Of a stretch of DNA of 64,000 nucleotides, positions 20,401-28,665 are shown one piece after another. Position 1 is the first letter of the stretch, and every line of letters starts with the position of its first letter. Source of the stretch: Martensiomyces pterosporus (lineage: Eukaryota > Kickxellomycota > Kickxellomycetes > Kickxellales > Kickxellaceae). The notes beneath the pieces are model-generated. The model made no database searches. It was not told the DNA's origin and was given only the letters and a program-made list of their open reading frames with translations. The position numbers were made by a program, and so were the translations under genes. Location: positions 7,739-71,738 of the forward strand of contig MU603995.1 of NCBI GenBank assembly GCA_025201845.1, in the 5' to 3' direction.

Positions 20401-20861
20401 ATTGCTGCTGCCAGATGGACCAGCGAGTCTGTGTGATCAGACTGAGGACGCAGCGCCGCTGGCGATTGACGCGTCGATGCCGAAGGCGTGTGGTTCTGCG
20501 AAATCAGCCGCTCAACGTCCTCGTCCTCCTCGATCTCTTCAAACTCACCCAGAAATGCGCCTGCCACGTCGTCCGGATCGCCGTTGCTCATCTCCGCGTC
20601 GCTAGCCTCTACGTCGACTTGCATCGTCTCTGTGTATGGGGCGTTATTGGCAGCAGCCAAGTCATGCACAGCACCAGCCGTGCCATTTCTAATGAATTCC
20701 GTGCTATCTTCGGTCTGCTTGGCGCCCTCTGCGACACCAGTTCCGCCATCGACACCTGGTTGCGCCACAGCACCCGTGTGCGCGTTATCTGAGCCTCCCT
20801 GGCCTTTTGCATTTTGGCCAGCCCCTTCCTCCTCGGACACCTTTCTGTTACGCAGCTCCAT
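17430..20861 (-). CDS. ICE2/NARG2-like protein (little elongation complex subunit type)
   Basis: 1143 aa, single exon with a true ATG. The first two thirds are low-complexity, acidic and Ser/Ala/Gln-rich. A conserved-looking helical patch (PFSQLTLADHSLYLTQASRLKAGEL) lies near the middle. The C-terminal third matches the NARG2 C-terminal domain pattern: NYTLWEFGGLRVLIRYKVHA, VTLKTKLEYQLG, FEEISESERLSWWMSSYLRG, VWVSHVDVHSSGIVRV, VLAILQDLLKLPAGQYMLVHK and a final VPGAWQGLPGQIPFTH. In animals ICE2 is part of the little elongation complex, which supports RNA polymerase II transcription of snRNA genes; the role in a fungus is inferred. A polyalanine run (GCC repeat, 17673-17697) sits near the end. 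Recognition is from memory of the domain, hence moderate confidence. Confidence 0.72.
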   Translation of the reverse strand: MELRNRKVSEEEGAGQNAKGQGGSDNAHTGAVAQPGVDGGTGVAEGAKQTEDSTEFIRNGTAGAVHDLAAANNAPYTETMQVDVEASDAEMSNGDPDDVAGAFLGEFEEIEEDEDVERLISQNHTPSASTRQSPAALRPQSDHTDSLVHLAAAMSSDNESSDDSDDNFESIPELTAASTTAAEQHQAHSAAAGHTSNAHAVSSAPSDAARSETHVLGSRRSSEPQEEHHGEPSTNGLPSVAEAGPTPDAGPNELDVLQERFREKYIPKLAHGLFFDLDVYKRYSVVAAPGKSRTGTNEATKGANATAEKPVLAAAHHKPSSLRVASHATAEANRPVPEPSDPKADIGPSLRRAQVPAEEANVRAVSGSSSDHADTNNAAAPSSSAAPASSVEIPPGMGSTENGSGVPAPLTGEPQPIPKSPDRSRPSGLPTAQLSPRSPSRTSARTKSALSGRDDVVGALLGAMKSPTIGAGQTAIQQQHQQHQQQKQQKKDDEVTDRTPVSTAHAAASQSIPDDMLAAMQAIEGIGSPDSTGFDGPRATAAATHAAGNSPKDLAARLPKGYSGPFSQLTLADHSLYLTQASRLKAGELSAKESTEFQRLKAKVDSEQQKFRAQARESVLPLLTHLNESVNTAVRDQLAKSRDDDTARYPQLYTATKITTIRSISSGYVPLVYKDTLLQRGVCHRANVPAIESEPFVLPPALDPWPTASGSSGRSARYTAMSQDSFAGELVGLAGADVALSASALNALLTLPQAYKQDVIIPFKVVEVAGAKDARPGSSDKEPGVSARRVAVVVDKPLASVQATTPRRLNRMFYSTAVKTQLVDRSKPLELAGGSLAGAIKSRTLLGEGGSSSAAEDSERDDGAPDNLNYTLWEFGGLRVLIRYKVHAFAPTSAAGPDSDSSGGNGGGSHSSRAAHSKTTTVTLKTKLEYQLGQKPLGAGSSGSSGTFEEISESERLSWWMSSYLRGNPSEVWVSHVDVHSSGIVRVSKLKCGDLYSGAASSESGASACPSTRGVLAILQDLLKLPAGQYMLVHKRRTWDATIYRAADSTPGAPLAAAAAAAAQRGRDAVLNLGAELSSMSASSPIQLDIESDFVPGAWQGLPGQIPFTHPPSDLAHFCSSASTWVSRKRRPASSKRKKAKRG

Positions 20862-21076
20862 TTGACGCCTCTGCTGACAGCCCTTGTAAGCGTAAATGTA
20901 AATGGCAATGGCAACGTGAAGGAGCAGAAGGTGCTGGAGCTGGAATTAGGGGACGAAAGAAAGAAAGAGAGACGTAAAGAAGAGTTTATTAATTTTGGGG
21001 AAGAGAGCAGAGGCAAGGCAAGGCAAGGCAAAGCAAAAGGGGCCAAGGGCTGGAAATGGCGCGTGCCGAGAACTAG

Positions 21077-21082
21077 TTTATT
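21077..21082 (-). terminator. Probable poly(A) signal of SIR2-like gene
   Basis: AATAAA on the minus strand (tttatt on plus), 24 bases beyond the stop of the sirtuin gene. Confidence 0.5.
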
Positions 21083-21105
21083 GAGCCTTTCTGCGTGAGC
21101 CACTT

Positions 21106-23157
21106 TCAAACATGTGCCCTACTGCTAATGTCTCTAGCGAGCTGGTCGCTGTCGATATCACCACCGTCACTGCCACCGTCGCTGCCATTGTCGCTGCCAT
21201 TGCCTTCGCCGTCTTCGCTGCCATCCTCGCCGCTGAGACCTCCAGTGGAGCCTCCCTCGTCGGCGCTGTCGTAGCTGCCATCCTCCTCATCGCTAGTGTC
21301 TACAGCCAGACGCACGCGCGAGTCTCCGCTGGCGATATACAAGTCCTTTCCTGTGATGACCGCGCTTGGGAATGGGTGCCAGTGCTCGGGCACGGAAAAG
21401 GTCTTTTCAACGACCTCTGTCCCGTGGGGATCATCCTCTCGCGCAACACGGATAGGGATTGTGATGGATGGTGGCGACTCGATCGGAGCCGGCGCCGATG
21501 CCTTGAACTCGCTGCTTGCGGTGCTCTGGCCAAGGATGCGGGGGTGGCGGAGCTCCCACCCGCAGGCGCTGGCCAGGTACGCGACGATATCGTCGGCGTC
21601 CCCCAAGAGCTGCACGTCAAAGTTGAGGTGGAGGATGGGCGTTTTGTTGATGACGATTTGAGGAACATTGTGTGGAAGGTGGCCCATGATGTCCGAGACT
21701 GGCGCAACCTTCAAGCTGCTGCCCATCACCAGCAGCAGATCAACGTTCTCCCGATCAAGCAGCAGGGCCTCGTCGAACTCGTCGGGAAGCTTCTCTCCAA
21801 AGAACGTGATATCCGGCTTCATTATGCCTCTGACTACGCCGTAATCGTAATCATCGTCGTCGTCTTCGTCATCGTCATCGTTGTCGTTGCCGTTGCCGGA
21901 ATGGGTCGACCCACCTAAAAGTGCTGCCGTTCCAGCAGAGTGGGATGCGCTGCCAGCTGCCTCCTTTTGCTGCGCGTGCGGCCCATCGCTGCACTTGGGG
22001 CAGTATGCGATGCGCTTCGCCATTATGTCGGCCTCGAGGTCCTTGCCGTCGCACTTGTAGTTGCACTTGATGCATGTCGCAGTCGCAAACGAACCGTGGC
22101 AGTTTAGCACACGCTTGATCCCTTGGACGTGCTCGAGAGTGTCGATGTTCTGCGTGTAGTCCCTCAGCAGCTTGCCATTGTCTTCAAGCAGCTTGACGAA
22201 TGCGTGCGATGGTGCTGGCGTAAAGTTGTATGGATACAGCTCCTTTGCGAACGAGTAGAACAGCTCGGGTGTCTCGCGGAAGTACTCAATGTCAAACATT
22301 TGCTGTGGATCGTCCAGGCCAAACTCTTCGTTGAGGCGCGTATAGATTCCTGTAGGCGACCGGAAGTCGGGGATCCCGCAAGAGACGCTGACACCAGCGC
22401 CTGTGAGGACCATTATGTGCTTAGACTTCTTTATCAGCTCAACGACGTCCTCAATCGTGTTTACTGCCGGCAGCTTTGGCCGGTTGCGGTAGAAGCGGAC
22501 CAGATGGTGCTTCAGCAGCGGCAAAAGCTGAAAATCAGGAACCGAAGCGCTGAGTGACGGGTGCTCCGAGAACACCTCAAGCAAGGAGCGAACAGACACA
22601 CCCTTGTCGACAACATAGTCTTGCAGAAACGCACTCAGTCCAAGCAAGTGGGCCTCCCCACGAATAATGTCCACCTCCTCGGGGCTAAAGTGCGTGAACG
22701 AGTCTGTGTCGTGCGTTTCGAGCCCAGGGCTGCCCAGTGGCGACGGTGCACAGCTACCGTCCACGTTGAGCAGCTCGTCGTCGCCATCTGTGTCAGGACC
22801 ACTGCCAGAGCTGGGGCTGTCAGCAGCGCGAGCACCCTCAGCAGCGCCGGCGGAGATGCCAGTATTATGCGCCCCAGTCTTCTGGTGGTAGTCCCCCACG
22901 GCCCCTTGCTCTGCTCTTTCCTCAAGCCTGTGCCGCTTTGTGCTTTTGCTCGCCTCGCTCATTTCGTCGCCCGAATCCTCAGAGCCCTGCCCAGATTCTC
23001 CCCTCTTCTTGTTTGCGCCTTTGCCGGCTGTCGCTGCCGCTCCACTTTTCTCAGTATTAGCCCCGTTGGTCGGCCTGTCCAGCGCTTGCTTGTTGTCCAC
23101 GCCTGGGCCGACTTGCCTGCTGGTGCTGCTGCAGCTGCTGCTGTTTTGTTGCTCCAT
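21106..23157 (-). CDS. SIR2: Sir2-family NAD-dependent protein deacetylase (Hst1/SIRT1 class I)
   Basis: 683 aa from the ATG at 23157; upstream in-frame codons lack an ATG. The sirtuin core starts at about residue 235 with TGAGVSVSCGIPDFRSPTG (NAD-binding). It continues through DPQQMFDIEYFRETPELFYS, the catalytic TQNIDTLE and NCHGS, and the zinc site CIKC/CPKC (C-x2-C, 24-residue spacer, C-x2-C). The core ends with GIMKPDITFFGEKLP and MGSSLKVAPV. An N-terminal helical region (EEVDIIRGEAHLLGLSAFLQDYV) resembles the class I extension of SIRT1/Hst1. An unusual acidic Asp/Asn insert splits the zinc module from the GIMKPD strand. Predicted nuclear histone and protein deacetylase in silencing. The same strand carries SWR1 upstream and the ICE2-like gene downstream. 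Confidence 0.95.
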   Translation of the reverse strand: MEQQNSSSCSSTSRQVGPGVDNKQALDRPTNGANTEKSGAAATAGKGANKKRGESGQGSEDSGDEMSEASKSTKRHRLEERAEQGAVGDYHQKTGAHNTGISAGAAEGARAADSPSSGSGPDTDGDDELLNVDGSCAPSPLGSPGLETHDTDSFTHFSPEEVDIIRGEAHLLGLSAFLQDYVVDKGVSVRSLLEVFSEHPSLSASVPDFQLLPLLKHHLVRFYRNRPKLPAVNTIEDVVELIKKSKHIMVLTGAGVSVSCGIPDFRSPTGIYTRLNEEFGLDDPQQMFDIEYFRETPELFYSFAKELYPYNFTPAPSHAFVKLLEDNGKLLRDYTQNIDTLEHVQGIKRVLNCHGSFATATCIKCNYKCDGKDLEADIMAKRIAYCPKCSDGPHAQQKEAAGSASHSAGTAALLGGSTHSGNGNDNDDDDEDDDDDYDYGVVRGIMKPDITFFGEKLPDEFDEALLLDRENVDLLLVMGSSLKVAPVSDIMGHLPHNVPQIVINKTPILHLNFDVQLLGDADDIVAYLASACGWELRHPRILGQSTASSEFKASAPAPIESPPSITIPIRVAREDDPHGTEVVEKTFSVPEHWHPFPSAVITGKDLYIASGDSRVRLAVDTSDEEDGSYDSADEGGSTGGLSGEDGSEDGEGNGSDNGSDGGSDGGDIDSDQLARDISSRAHV

Positions 23158-23523
23158 ATCGCTGGCCAAGAAATGAATGTGCACGGTGGGGGTGGTAGTT
23201 AACAGGGTGTGTCTCCTGAATTAGTCGAACGACGCGTAACGAAACCAAAAATGCAAGCAGGCAGCAATACTTTATGCGCGTTCGCCACAACGAGGAGAAT
23301 AAGCGTAGGTGATAATAATAATAAATAATATTAACTGCTTAGTGTGTATATTGTGGCAAAATGCTGGAAAAGAGGAAAGAAGCGATCAGGAGCCAACCAG
23401 CTGGCTCAGCGCCTTTTTTTATTATTATTCGGCTTCACCACTTGGCGTGGGGAGGACAGATGCCGTGCCCAGGTAGCTCTGCGCTTGCGAGTAGTGGCCC
23501 CCAGAGCCGTGCAGCAAACAGCC
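23158..23523. other. Spacer between sirtuin start and SWR1 stop
   Basis: 366 bases including a run of ata/taa repeats at 23310-23335. It should contain the sirtuin promoter and the SWR1 3' UTR. No other feature seen. Confidence 0.4.
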
Positions 23524-26500
23524 TTACGCTGAGGCGCTGCTGTCCTGCTTGAACACGACCTCTGAGAGGAATCTGAACATGTAATCGTCAACGTGCCCTA
23601 TGCCTTCCTCGCCGTCGCCGTCGCTGTCGTTGCCCTCATGGTTCCCGCCAGGCCCACTGGCTGCATCTCCTCTTGCTTGCGTGTTGGCGTTTTCCAGAGC
23701 ATCAAGCGCTGAGACAGACGGCTGAGCTGGCAACTCGTCGCCCAGATCTAGGGCATCTGCCTGTGCTACTTCGCTAATAGCCACTTTCAGCGCTGCTGCA
23801 TCTGCCTCGTCTTCGGCGGCAGAAATAGCCTGCGTCATATCGCGATCCGTGATTGCGTGCTGACGAGGCCGCTGCATTTTTGGCTGAGTCGACGCAGCCG
23901 GCAGATGGGTGCCGCTGGACTGGGCAAGCACGGTGTTTGCAAGCTCGTACCAGTCGCCAACACCCAGTGCCACAGGTTCCTGCGGCTCTGGCAATAGTCC
24001 AGCACTGCTAGCAGCCGGCGCCTGATCCTGCAAAGTTTGGCTGGGATCGAAGCGCCCCTCTTGGATCACAACGTGGTTAAGCCAGCGCTTCTCGCACTGC
24101 TTTCTCCATATCGCCTCCTCAATCGTCCTTTCGCTGATCAGCCGGTAAATGTGGACCTCGCGCTGCTGGCCGATCCGATGGCATCTGTCCTGGCACTGAG
24201 CGTCCATGGCATGGTTCCAGTCGCTGTCGTAAAAGATGACCGTGTCAGCGCCCGTGAGGTTGATGCCAAGCCCACCAGCACGGGTCGACGAGATAAACAC
24301 TGTCCACTTTGGGTCGTGGTTGAACCTCTCCGTCAGACGCCATCTCTGCTCAACGGGCGTTGCTCCATCGAGTCGCAGATACCGGTATCCATGCAAATTG
24401 AGCCACTTCTCCAGAATATCCAAGACCTTGGTCATTTGCGTGAATATCAGCGCCCGGTGCCCTCCCTGGACGAGCCTGGTCAGAAGCAGGTCCAGTGCCT
24501 GCAGCTTGCCGCAGTCGTACTGCAGCAGGAAGGGCTCGGGGAAGGCTATCTGCTGCCGCACCTCCAGCGGACGCAAAACGCCAGTGCGTCGCGCAACTCG
24601 CCGCTTCACATGCAATGTGCTGGGCAGCACGTCCTTGATCCACGAGCTGCTCTGGTTTTCGGGTCGCAGGTGTGGGTATATCGCCGCAAGGCCAGAGCTC
24701 GAGTTGACCACCACCACCCGGGGAGTAGCAAAGACAAAGTTGTCGATCGTGCTCCTGCACCGCTCTAGGCGCTCCTGCCCTGTCGGGACCAGACCCTTGG
24801 CCAAATCGCACGACCGCTCGCGCAAGCTCTGCACAAAGCTGCATATGCGCAGCGTTCCGGCGCCGTACACTGGCAGCTGCGCAAGCCCACGCACCCGCTT
24901 GGCGTTGAGAGACGACATGCGCATCCACGCCTCCTCTTCCCGAAAGCAGCGGCCATGCTCCAGCAGCCTTGCGTTCTCTTTTACAGACCGGTACTTTGAC
25001 GCATATGGCCGCATTTGCAGCTCATCCCAAGAAAGCTCTTCTGAAGCGGCGACTTGGAGCAGCGCTTCTGCTTGCTTCAGGCCGCGACGCAATATGAGCG
25101 GTGTTGCGTCCAGCCGCCTTGTGCCCTGGCACGCCAATGCATCCTTCCGCTGCTCGCCAGATGTAACCAGCAGCCCACGCAGCTCCCAGACCTTGCTGCG
25201 GTCGCCCTGCCAGGGCTTCGCATCAGCTGGACCAGATGGGCCCTGGCCTTCGCTGAGCATTCGGCGGACCAGATCCTCCGTTCGACGATATGCTGCAATG
25301 GGTGCTCCAGATGTAGCCCAGCTAGTGACGATTGGGCGCGTTTCAAACAGATCGGGGTGGTTGCAAACCTTGCGCAGCTGCATCAGGCAGCTCATGACTC
25401 CCAGGTACGCACCCGAAAGCAGCGTTTCCCGTGTCTTTGCGCGTGACATGAAATCGTCATACAAGAACCGCTGGCGCTTGGCCAGCCGGCAGTACACGAC
25501 ATGCTCAACCTTGTCTGGGAGCTGCGTCTCTACGTCCTGCTTTAGCCGCCGCAAGATGTGCGGCCGCAAAACCGCGTGCAGCTTTTGCACAGCCTGCTGT
25601 GCCTCTCTTTGCGCCTCTGAGGCGGCAGATGAACCGCCGTGGCTCGCCTGATCGGTACCCTGTAGAAACGACATCGTATTAAACGACACCCTGTCGCTAC
25701 CGCCGCTCGATCCTGCAGGAACTGCAATCTCTGGCTGCGACGCCAGTAGCTTCTCAAGCGGCTGCGAAAACCACTCGCGAAACCGATCGAGGCCAGCAAA
25801 CCCAGAGCTGTCCCCGCCCTCGCTCGAGTCGTCGCCTGCAAACTCCTTGGGCATAAGAAAATACATGAGCGACCACAACTCGATAAGGCTGTTTTGCAGA
25901 GGAGTTCCTGTCAGCAGCAGCCGACTGGCTGACTTGAATCCCAGTAGCGTCTGCCATCTCTGGCTGCGAAAGTTCTTGATCGCCTGCGCCTCGTCCAAGA
26001 TCATATAGTACCACGGCTTCCGCTTGAACACTGATGAGTCCTGAATGGCGAGCTGGTACGAGGTGACGCACACGTGGAAGGCATTGGGCTTGCTCCACCC
26101 CTTGCGCTTCAGCTTCCGCTCTGCACGTCCGCCGTAGTAGGTCAGGACCTTGAATCCGGGCAGCCAGCGGTGGAACTCCTGCTCCCAGTTCAGCAGGACA
26201 GACGTGGGGACAATCACAAGATGCGGCCCCCAAATGCCCTCATGGCACGCCAGGTGCGCAAGCAATGCGATTGTCTGTATGGTCTTGCCCAGCCCCATCT
26301 CGTCAGCCAGGATCCCATTGAGCCCATGCTGGTGAAGAGACGACAGCCAGTCAAGCCCCTGGCGCTGGTACTCGCGCAGGCTGCCACGCAATAAAAACGG
26401 CTGCTCAGCCAAGTGCTCGGGCATTGCAGTAGCCAGCTCCTCGATTCCAGGCCCGCTGTCCTGAACACCACCCGCGTCGCTGCCAGTCTCAGGGTCGGCA

Positions 26501-28272
26501 TTGTCTGCGCCTGAGCTTTGGCTGCGCAATTCGACAGGGCTAGTGCCACGCAGTGTTTGCTCTTGTGGCCAATACTGCTTGAGAAGGGCCTCGATTGAGA
26601 TATCCCGATCGTCAGCCAACCCAGCCATTTCGCTGTCTGTGTCTTCTGAAGACGACTCGCTGGAGAATTCTTCGTCCGTTTGCTCAGGCGACATCGCGGC
26701 GTCGTCGTCTGTGCCTGATTCGCCATCCTGTGGCGGACTAGCTACTAGTGCATCCAGCCGCAAACCAGTGCCAGCGGCGCTGCTTTCAAAGTAGCGGCGG
26801 CGCAGCTCCTCGACATCAATCCTCTGCTCGGCAATTATATCGCGCATCTCTGCTCCAGAATCTGAGTCAGATTCGCTATTGAACTCGACATCGGACTCCT
26901 CGGCCGGGGTGTCTGCGTCGCTGTCTGACGCATCGCTCAGCACGCCAAAAGAGGGCGCCGTGGATGAGGCACCCGTGTGGTTTGAGATGCTCGCCAGAGG
27001 GTTAAAGTCAGCACGCTGCTCTTCGAGGTACTGCGTCGAGCGCTCCAGCATATTGAACAAAACCCTCTTGTCCTGTTTTGAGCGCCTCTCATCCTCCTCG
27101 ATCTGCCGCTGCTCGTTCATGATCGACTCGACATACGTCCACTTTTTCATCACCTGCTGCACGGTCCATTTTGCCAGCCGCTTTTGGTGCTCTCTTGCTG
27201 CTCGCTCCGCTTGCTCTGGTCGTCTGTAGATGCCTAGCCTGGCGTTCTTCTCGTCCTCCTGCTTTTCGATCTGCCTGCTACGCTTGCGCAGCATTGCTCG
27301 CCGGCGCCTCCCAGTCACTGTGATTTCCTTGTGGCGGTCGACGACATCAGTCAGCAGCTGATCTCGCCAAGTCTTTGCCCGCCGTGGCTCACGCGCTTTA
27401 GGCTCCGGAACCGGCAACGGCGGAGGCAGCATTGGAATCAAGAGCGCACCAGCAAAGTGGGCAGGATCAGTACGGGATGGAGGCGATGGCGGAGATGGCG
27501 ATAGCGGAGTCGAAGGCAGCAGATAAGGCGTGCCTGGCTCGCTTTTCACTTGGCCCCCATGAGCAGCCAGTGCTTGGCTGTCTGAGTCCCTCAGCATCCC
27601 CCTGCGACGGAGCAAGGAGATCCGATTCACATTGCCCGCCACCTCGTCAATCCACCCGTTCAGCTGTCTCTTCATATCTGCTACCAGGTGCGCTCTGTCT
27701 GGGCGCTGCTCCTCAGACCCGGCTGCTGGGAGTTCGGGCACTGTCATCGCGCCAGGCATGTGCTTTGGCTGCTGCTGCCTCGGCTTTGGCAAGCTTGACA
27801 GAACGCTATCGTCAGGGAGCGTGACAAACGAGTCGAGGTACTCTGAAAGAGCAGCGCTGCGGTCAACTCCTCGCTGAACAGCCATCTGCGCAAACAGCAT
27901 AGGGCTGATCACTGCTGGTGTGGCTGAGGCGGCTGAGGCGGATCCAGCTGGGCCCAGGTGCGGTGAGCTTGCTGCGCTGTTGGCGTTAGATGACGAGCCC
28001 CTCACTCCGACTACTCTCCGCGATGGCCTTCCACGGCCTCTGCCCCGGCCACGGCGCACCAGCCCACCACGCGGGCTGTCCTCTACGCCATTGCTGGTGC
28101 GCTGCGATTCCGAGCTGCCGTTTGCTCGGCTAGGCGTGGACTTGGCCTGTGCATCCTCATTCCGCGATTCCCTCGCCATTGGGCTCGGCGCACCACTAGA
28201 TCGGGCAGCCCTAACGCCTGGCGGGCGCCCGCGGCGTCTTCCGCGTGTACTATGACCTCCGGTGCTAGCCAT
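23524..28272 (-). CDS. SWR1: SWR1-type chromatin remodelling ATPase
   Basis: 1582 aa, single exon, from the ATG at 28272. Swr1/SRCAP is the motor that swaps H2A for H2A.Z in nucleosomes. Near the N-terminus an AT-hook-like RGRRRGRPPG and a basic RGRGRGRPSR lie in disorder. An HSA-like helical region (about 310-430) ends with FNMLERSTQYLEEQRADF, which in Swr1 binds actin and Arp4. Split Snf2 helicase: LRGSLREYQRQGLDWL, walker A DEMGLGKTIQT, box II DEAQ, LLTGTPLQN; then a long insert, typical of the INO80/SWR1 class. The second lobe has LIFTQMTKVLDILEKWL, SSTRAGGLGINLTGADTVI and QDRCHRIGQ. The insert is where Rvb1/Rvb2 and other subunits dock. The order and the KRKGWSKPNAFHVCVTSYQ block favour SWR1 over INO80. 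Confidence 0.94.
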   Translation of the reverse strand: MASTGGHSTRGRRRGRPPGVRAARSSGAPSPMARESRNEDAQAKSTPSRANGSSESQRTSNGVEDSPRGGLVRRGRGRGRGRPSRRVVGVRGSSSNANSAASSPHLGPAGSASAASATPAVISPMLFAQMAVQRGVDRSAALSEYLDSFVTLPDDSVLSSLPKPRQQQPKHMPGAMTVPELPAAGSEEQRPDRAHLVADMKRQLNGWIDEVAGNVNRISLLRRRGMLRDSDSQALAAHGGQVKSEPGTPYLLPSTPLSPSPPSPPSRTDPAHFAGALLIPMLPPPLPVPEPKAREPRRAKTWRDQLLTDVVDRHKEITVTGRRRRAMLRKRSRQIEKQEDEKNARLGIYRRPEQAERAAREHQKRLAKWTVQQVMKKWTYVESIMNEQRQIEEDERRSKQDKRVLFNMLERSTQYLEEQRADFNPLASISNHTGASSTAPSFGVLSDASDSDADTPAEESDVEFNSESDSDSGAEMRDIIAEQRIDVEELRRRYFESSAAGTGLRLDALVASPPQDGESGTDDDAAMSPEQTDEEFSSESSSEDTDSEMAGLADDRDISIEALLKQYWPQEQTLRGTSPVELRSQSSGADNADPETGSDAGGVQDSGPGIEELATAMPEHLAEQPFLLRGSLREYQRQGLDWLSSLHQHGLNGILADEMGLGKTIQTIALLAHLACHEGIWGPHLVIVPTSVLLNWEQEFHRWLPGFKVLTYYGGRAERKLKRKGWSKPNAFHVCVTSYQLAIQDSSVFKRKPWYYMILDEAQAIKNFRSQRWQTLLGFKSASRLLLTGTPLQNSLIELWSLMYFLMPKEFAGDDSSEGGDSSGFAGLDRFREWFSQPLEKLLASQPEIAVPAGSSGGSDRVSFNTMSFLQGTDQASHGGSSAASEAQREAQQAVQKLHAVLRPHILRRLKQDVETQLPDKVEHVVYCRLAKRQRFLYDDFMSRAKTRETLLSGAYLGVMSCLMQLRKVCNHPDLFETRPIVTSWATSGAPIAAYRRTEDLVRRMLSEGQGPSGPADAKPWQGDRSKVWELRGLLVTSGEQRKDALACQGTRRLDATPLILRRGLKQAEALLQVAASEELSWDELQMRPYASKYRSVKENARLLEHGRCFREEEAWMRMSSLNAKRVRGLAQLPVYGAGTLRICSFVQSLRERSCDLAKGLVPTGQERLERCRSTIDNFVFATPRVVVVNSSSGLAAIYPHLRPENQSSSWIKDVLPSTLHVKRRVARRTGVLRPLEVRQQIAFPEPFLLQYDCGKLQALDLLLTRLVQGGHRALIFTQMTKVLDILEKWLNLHGYRYLRLDGATPVEQRWRLTERFNHDPKWTVFISSTRAGGLGINLTGADTVIFYDSDWNHAMDAQCQDRCHRIGQQREVHIYRLISERTIEEAIWRKQCEKRWLNHVVIQEGRFDPSQTLQDQAPAASSAGLLPEPQEPVALGVGDWYELANTVLAQSSGTHLPAASTQPKMQRPRQHAITDRDMTQAISAAEDEADAAALKVAISEVAQADALDLGDELPAQPSVSALDALENANTQARGDAASGPGGNHEGNDSDGDGEEGIGHVDDYMFRFLSEVVFKQDSSASA

Positions 28273-28665
28273 CCACGCTTTGTTCTCATGGCGCAAGCAG
28301 CCAGCGACTGCCAGTTAACACGTCTCGTATGTGCTCGGTGTCTGTGTGAGTGCAGCTAACGCTGAAAGGCCCCTCTGCTCTGTCTGGTTTGCACGTCGTT
28401 TTCTAAGCAGTTCAAATGCGCTACGAAATTGCAAGTGGCGGATAAAGATAGAAGCGAGCTGAATGCACCGAGGCAGAATGGCGACAAATGCGAAGCAAAG
28501 CAAGGAGAAGAGGCGGAAGAAAGAAAGAAAAACACAGGAAAGAAAGGGAAGGCGCTGGTCCCTACAGACGCCGCCCTGTCATGCCCAAGCTGGGCAGACG
28601 AAAAATGGGATGGCAATCACCGCTATTATTAAATCATGTCTGATCGGCGCAGGAGGCTTTTCCCC
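28273..28665. other. Spacer carrying the SWR1 promoter
   Basis: 393 bases between the SWR1 start and the NDE stop. It includes an A/G-rich tract at about 28500-28550. Short open frames on both strands have no recognisable content. Confidence 0.4.
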
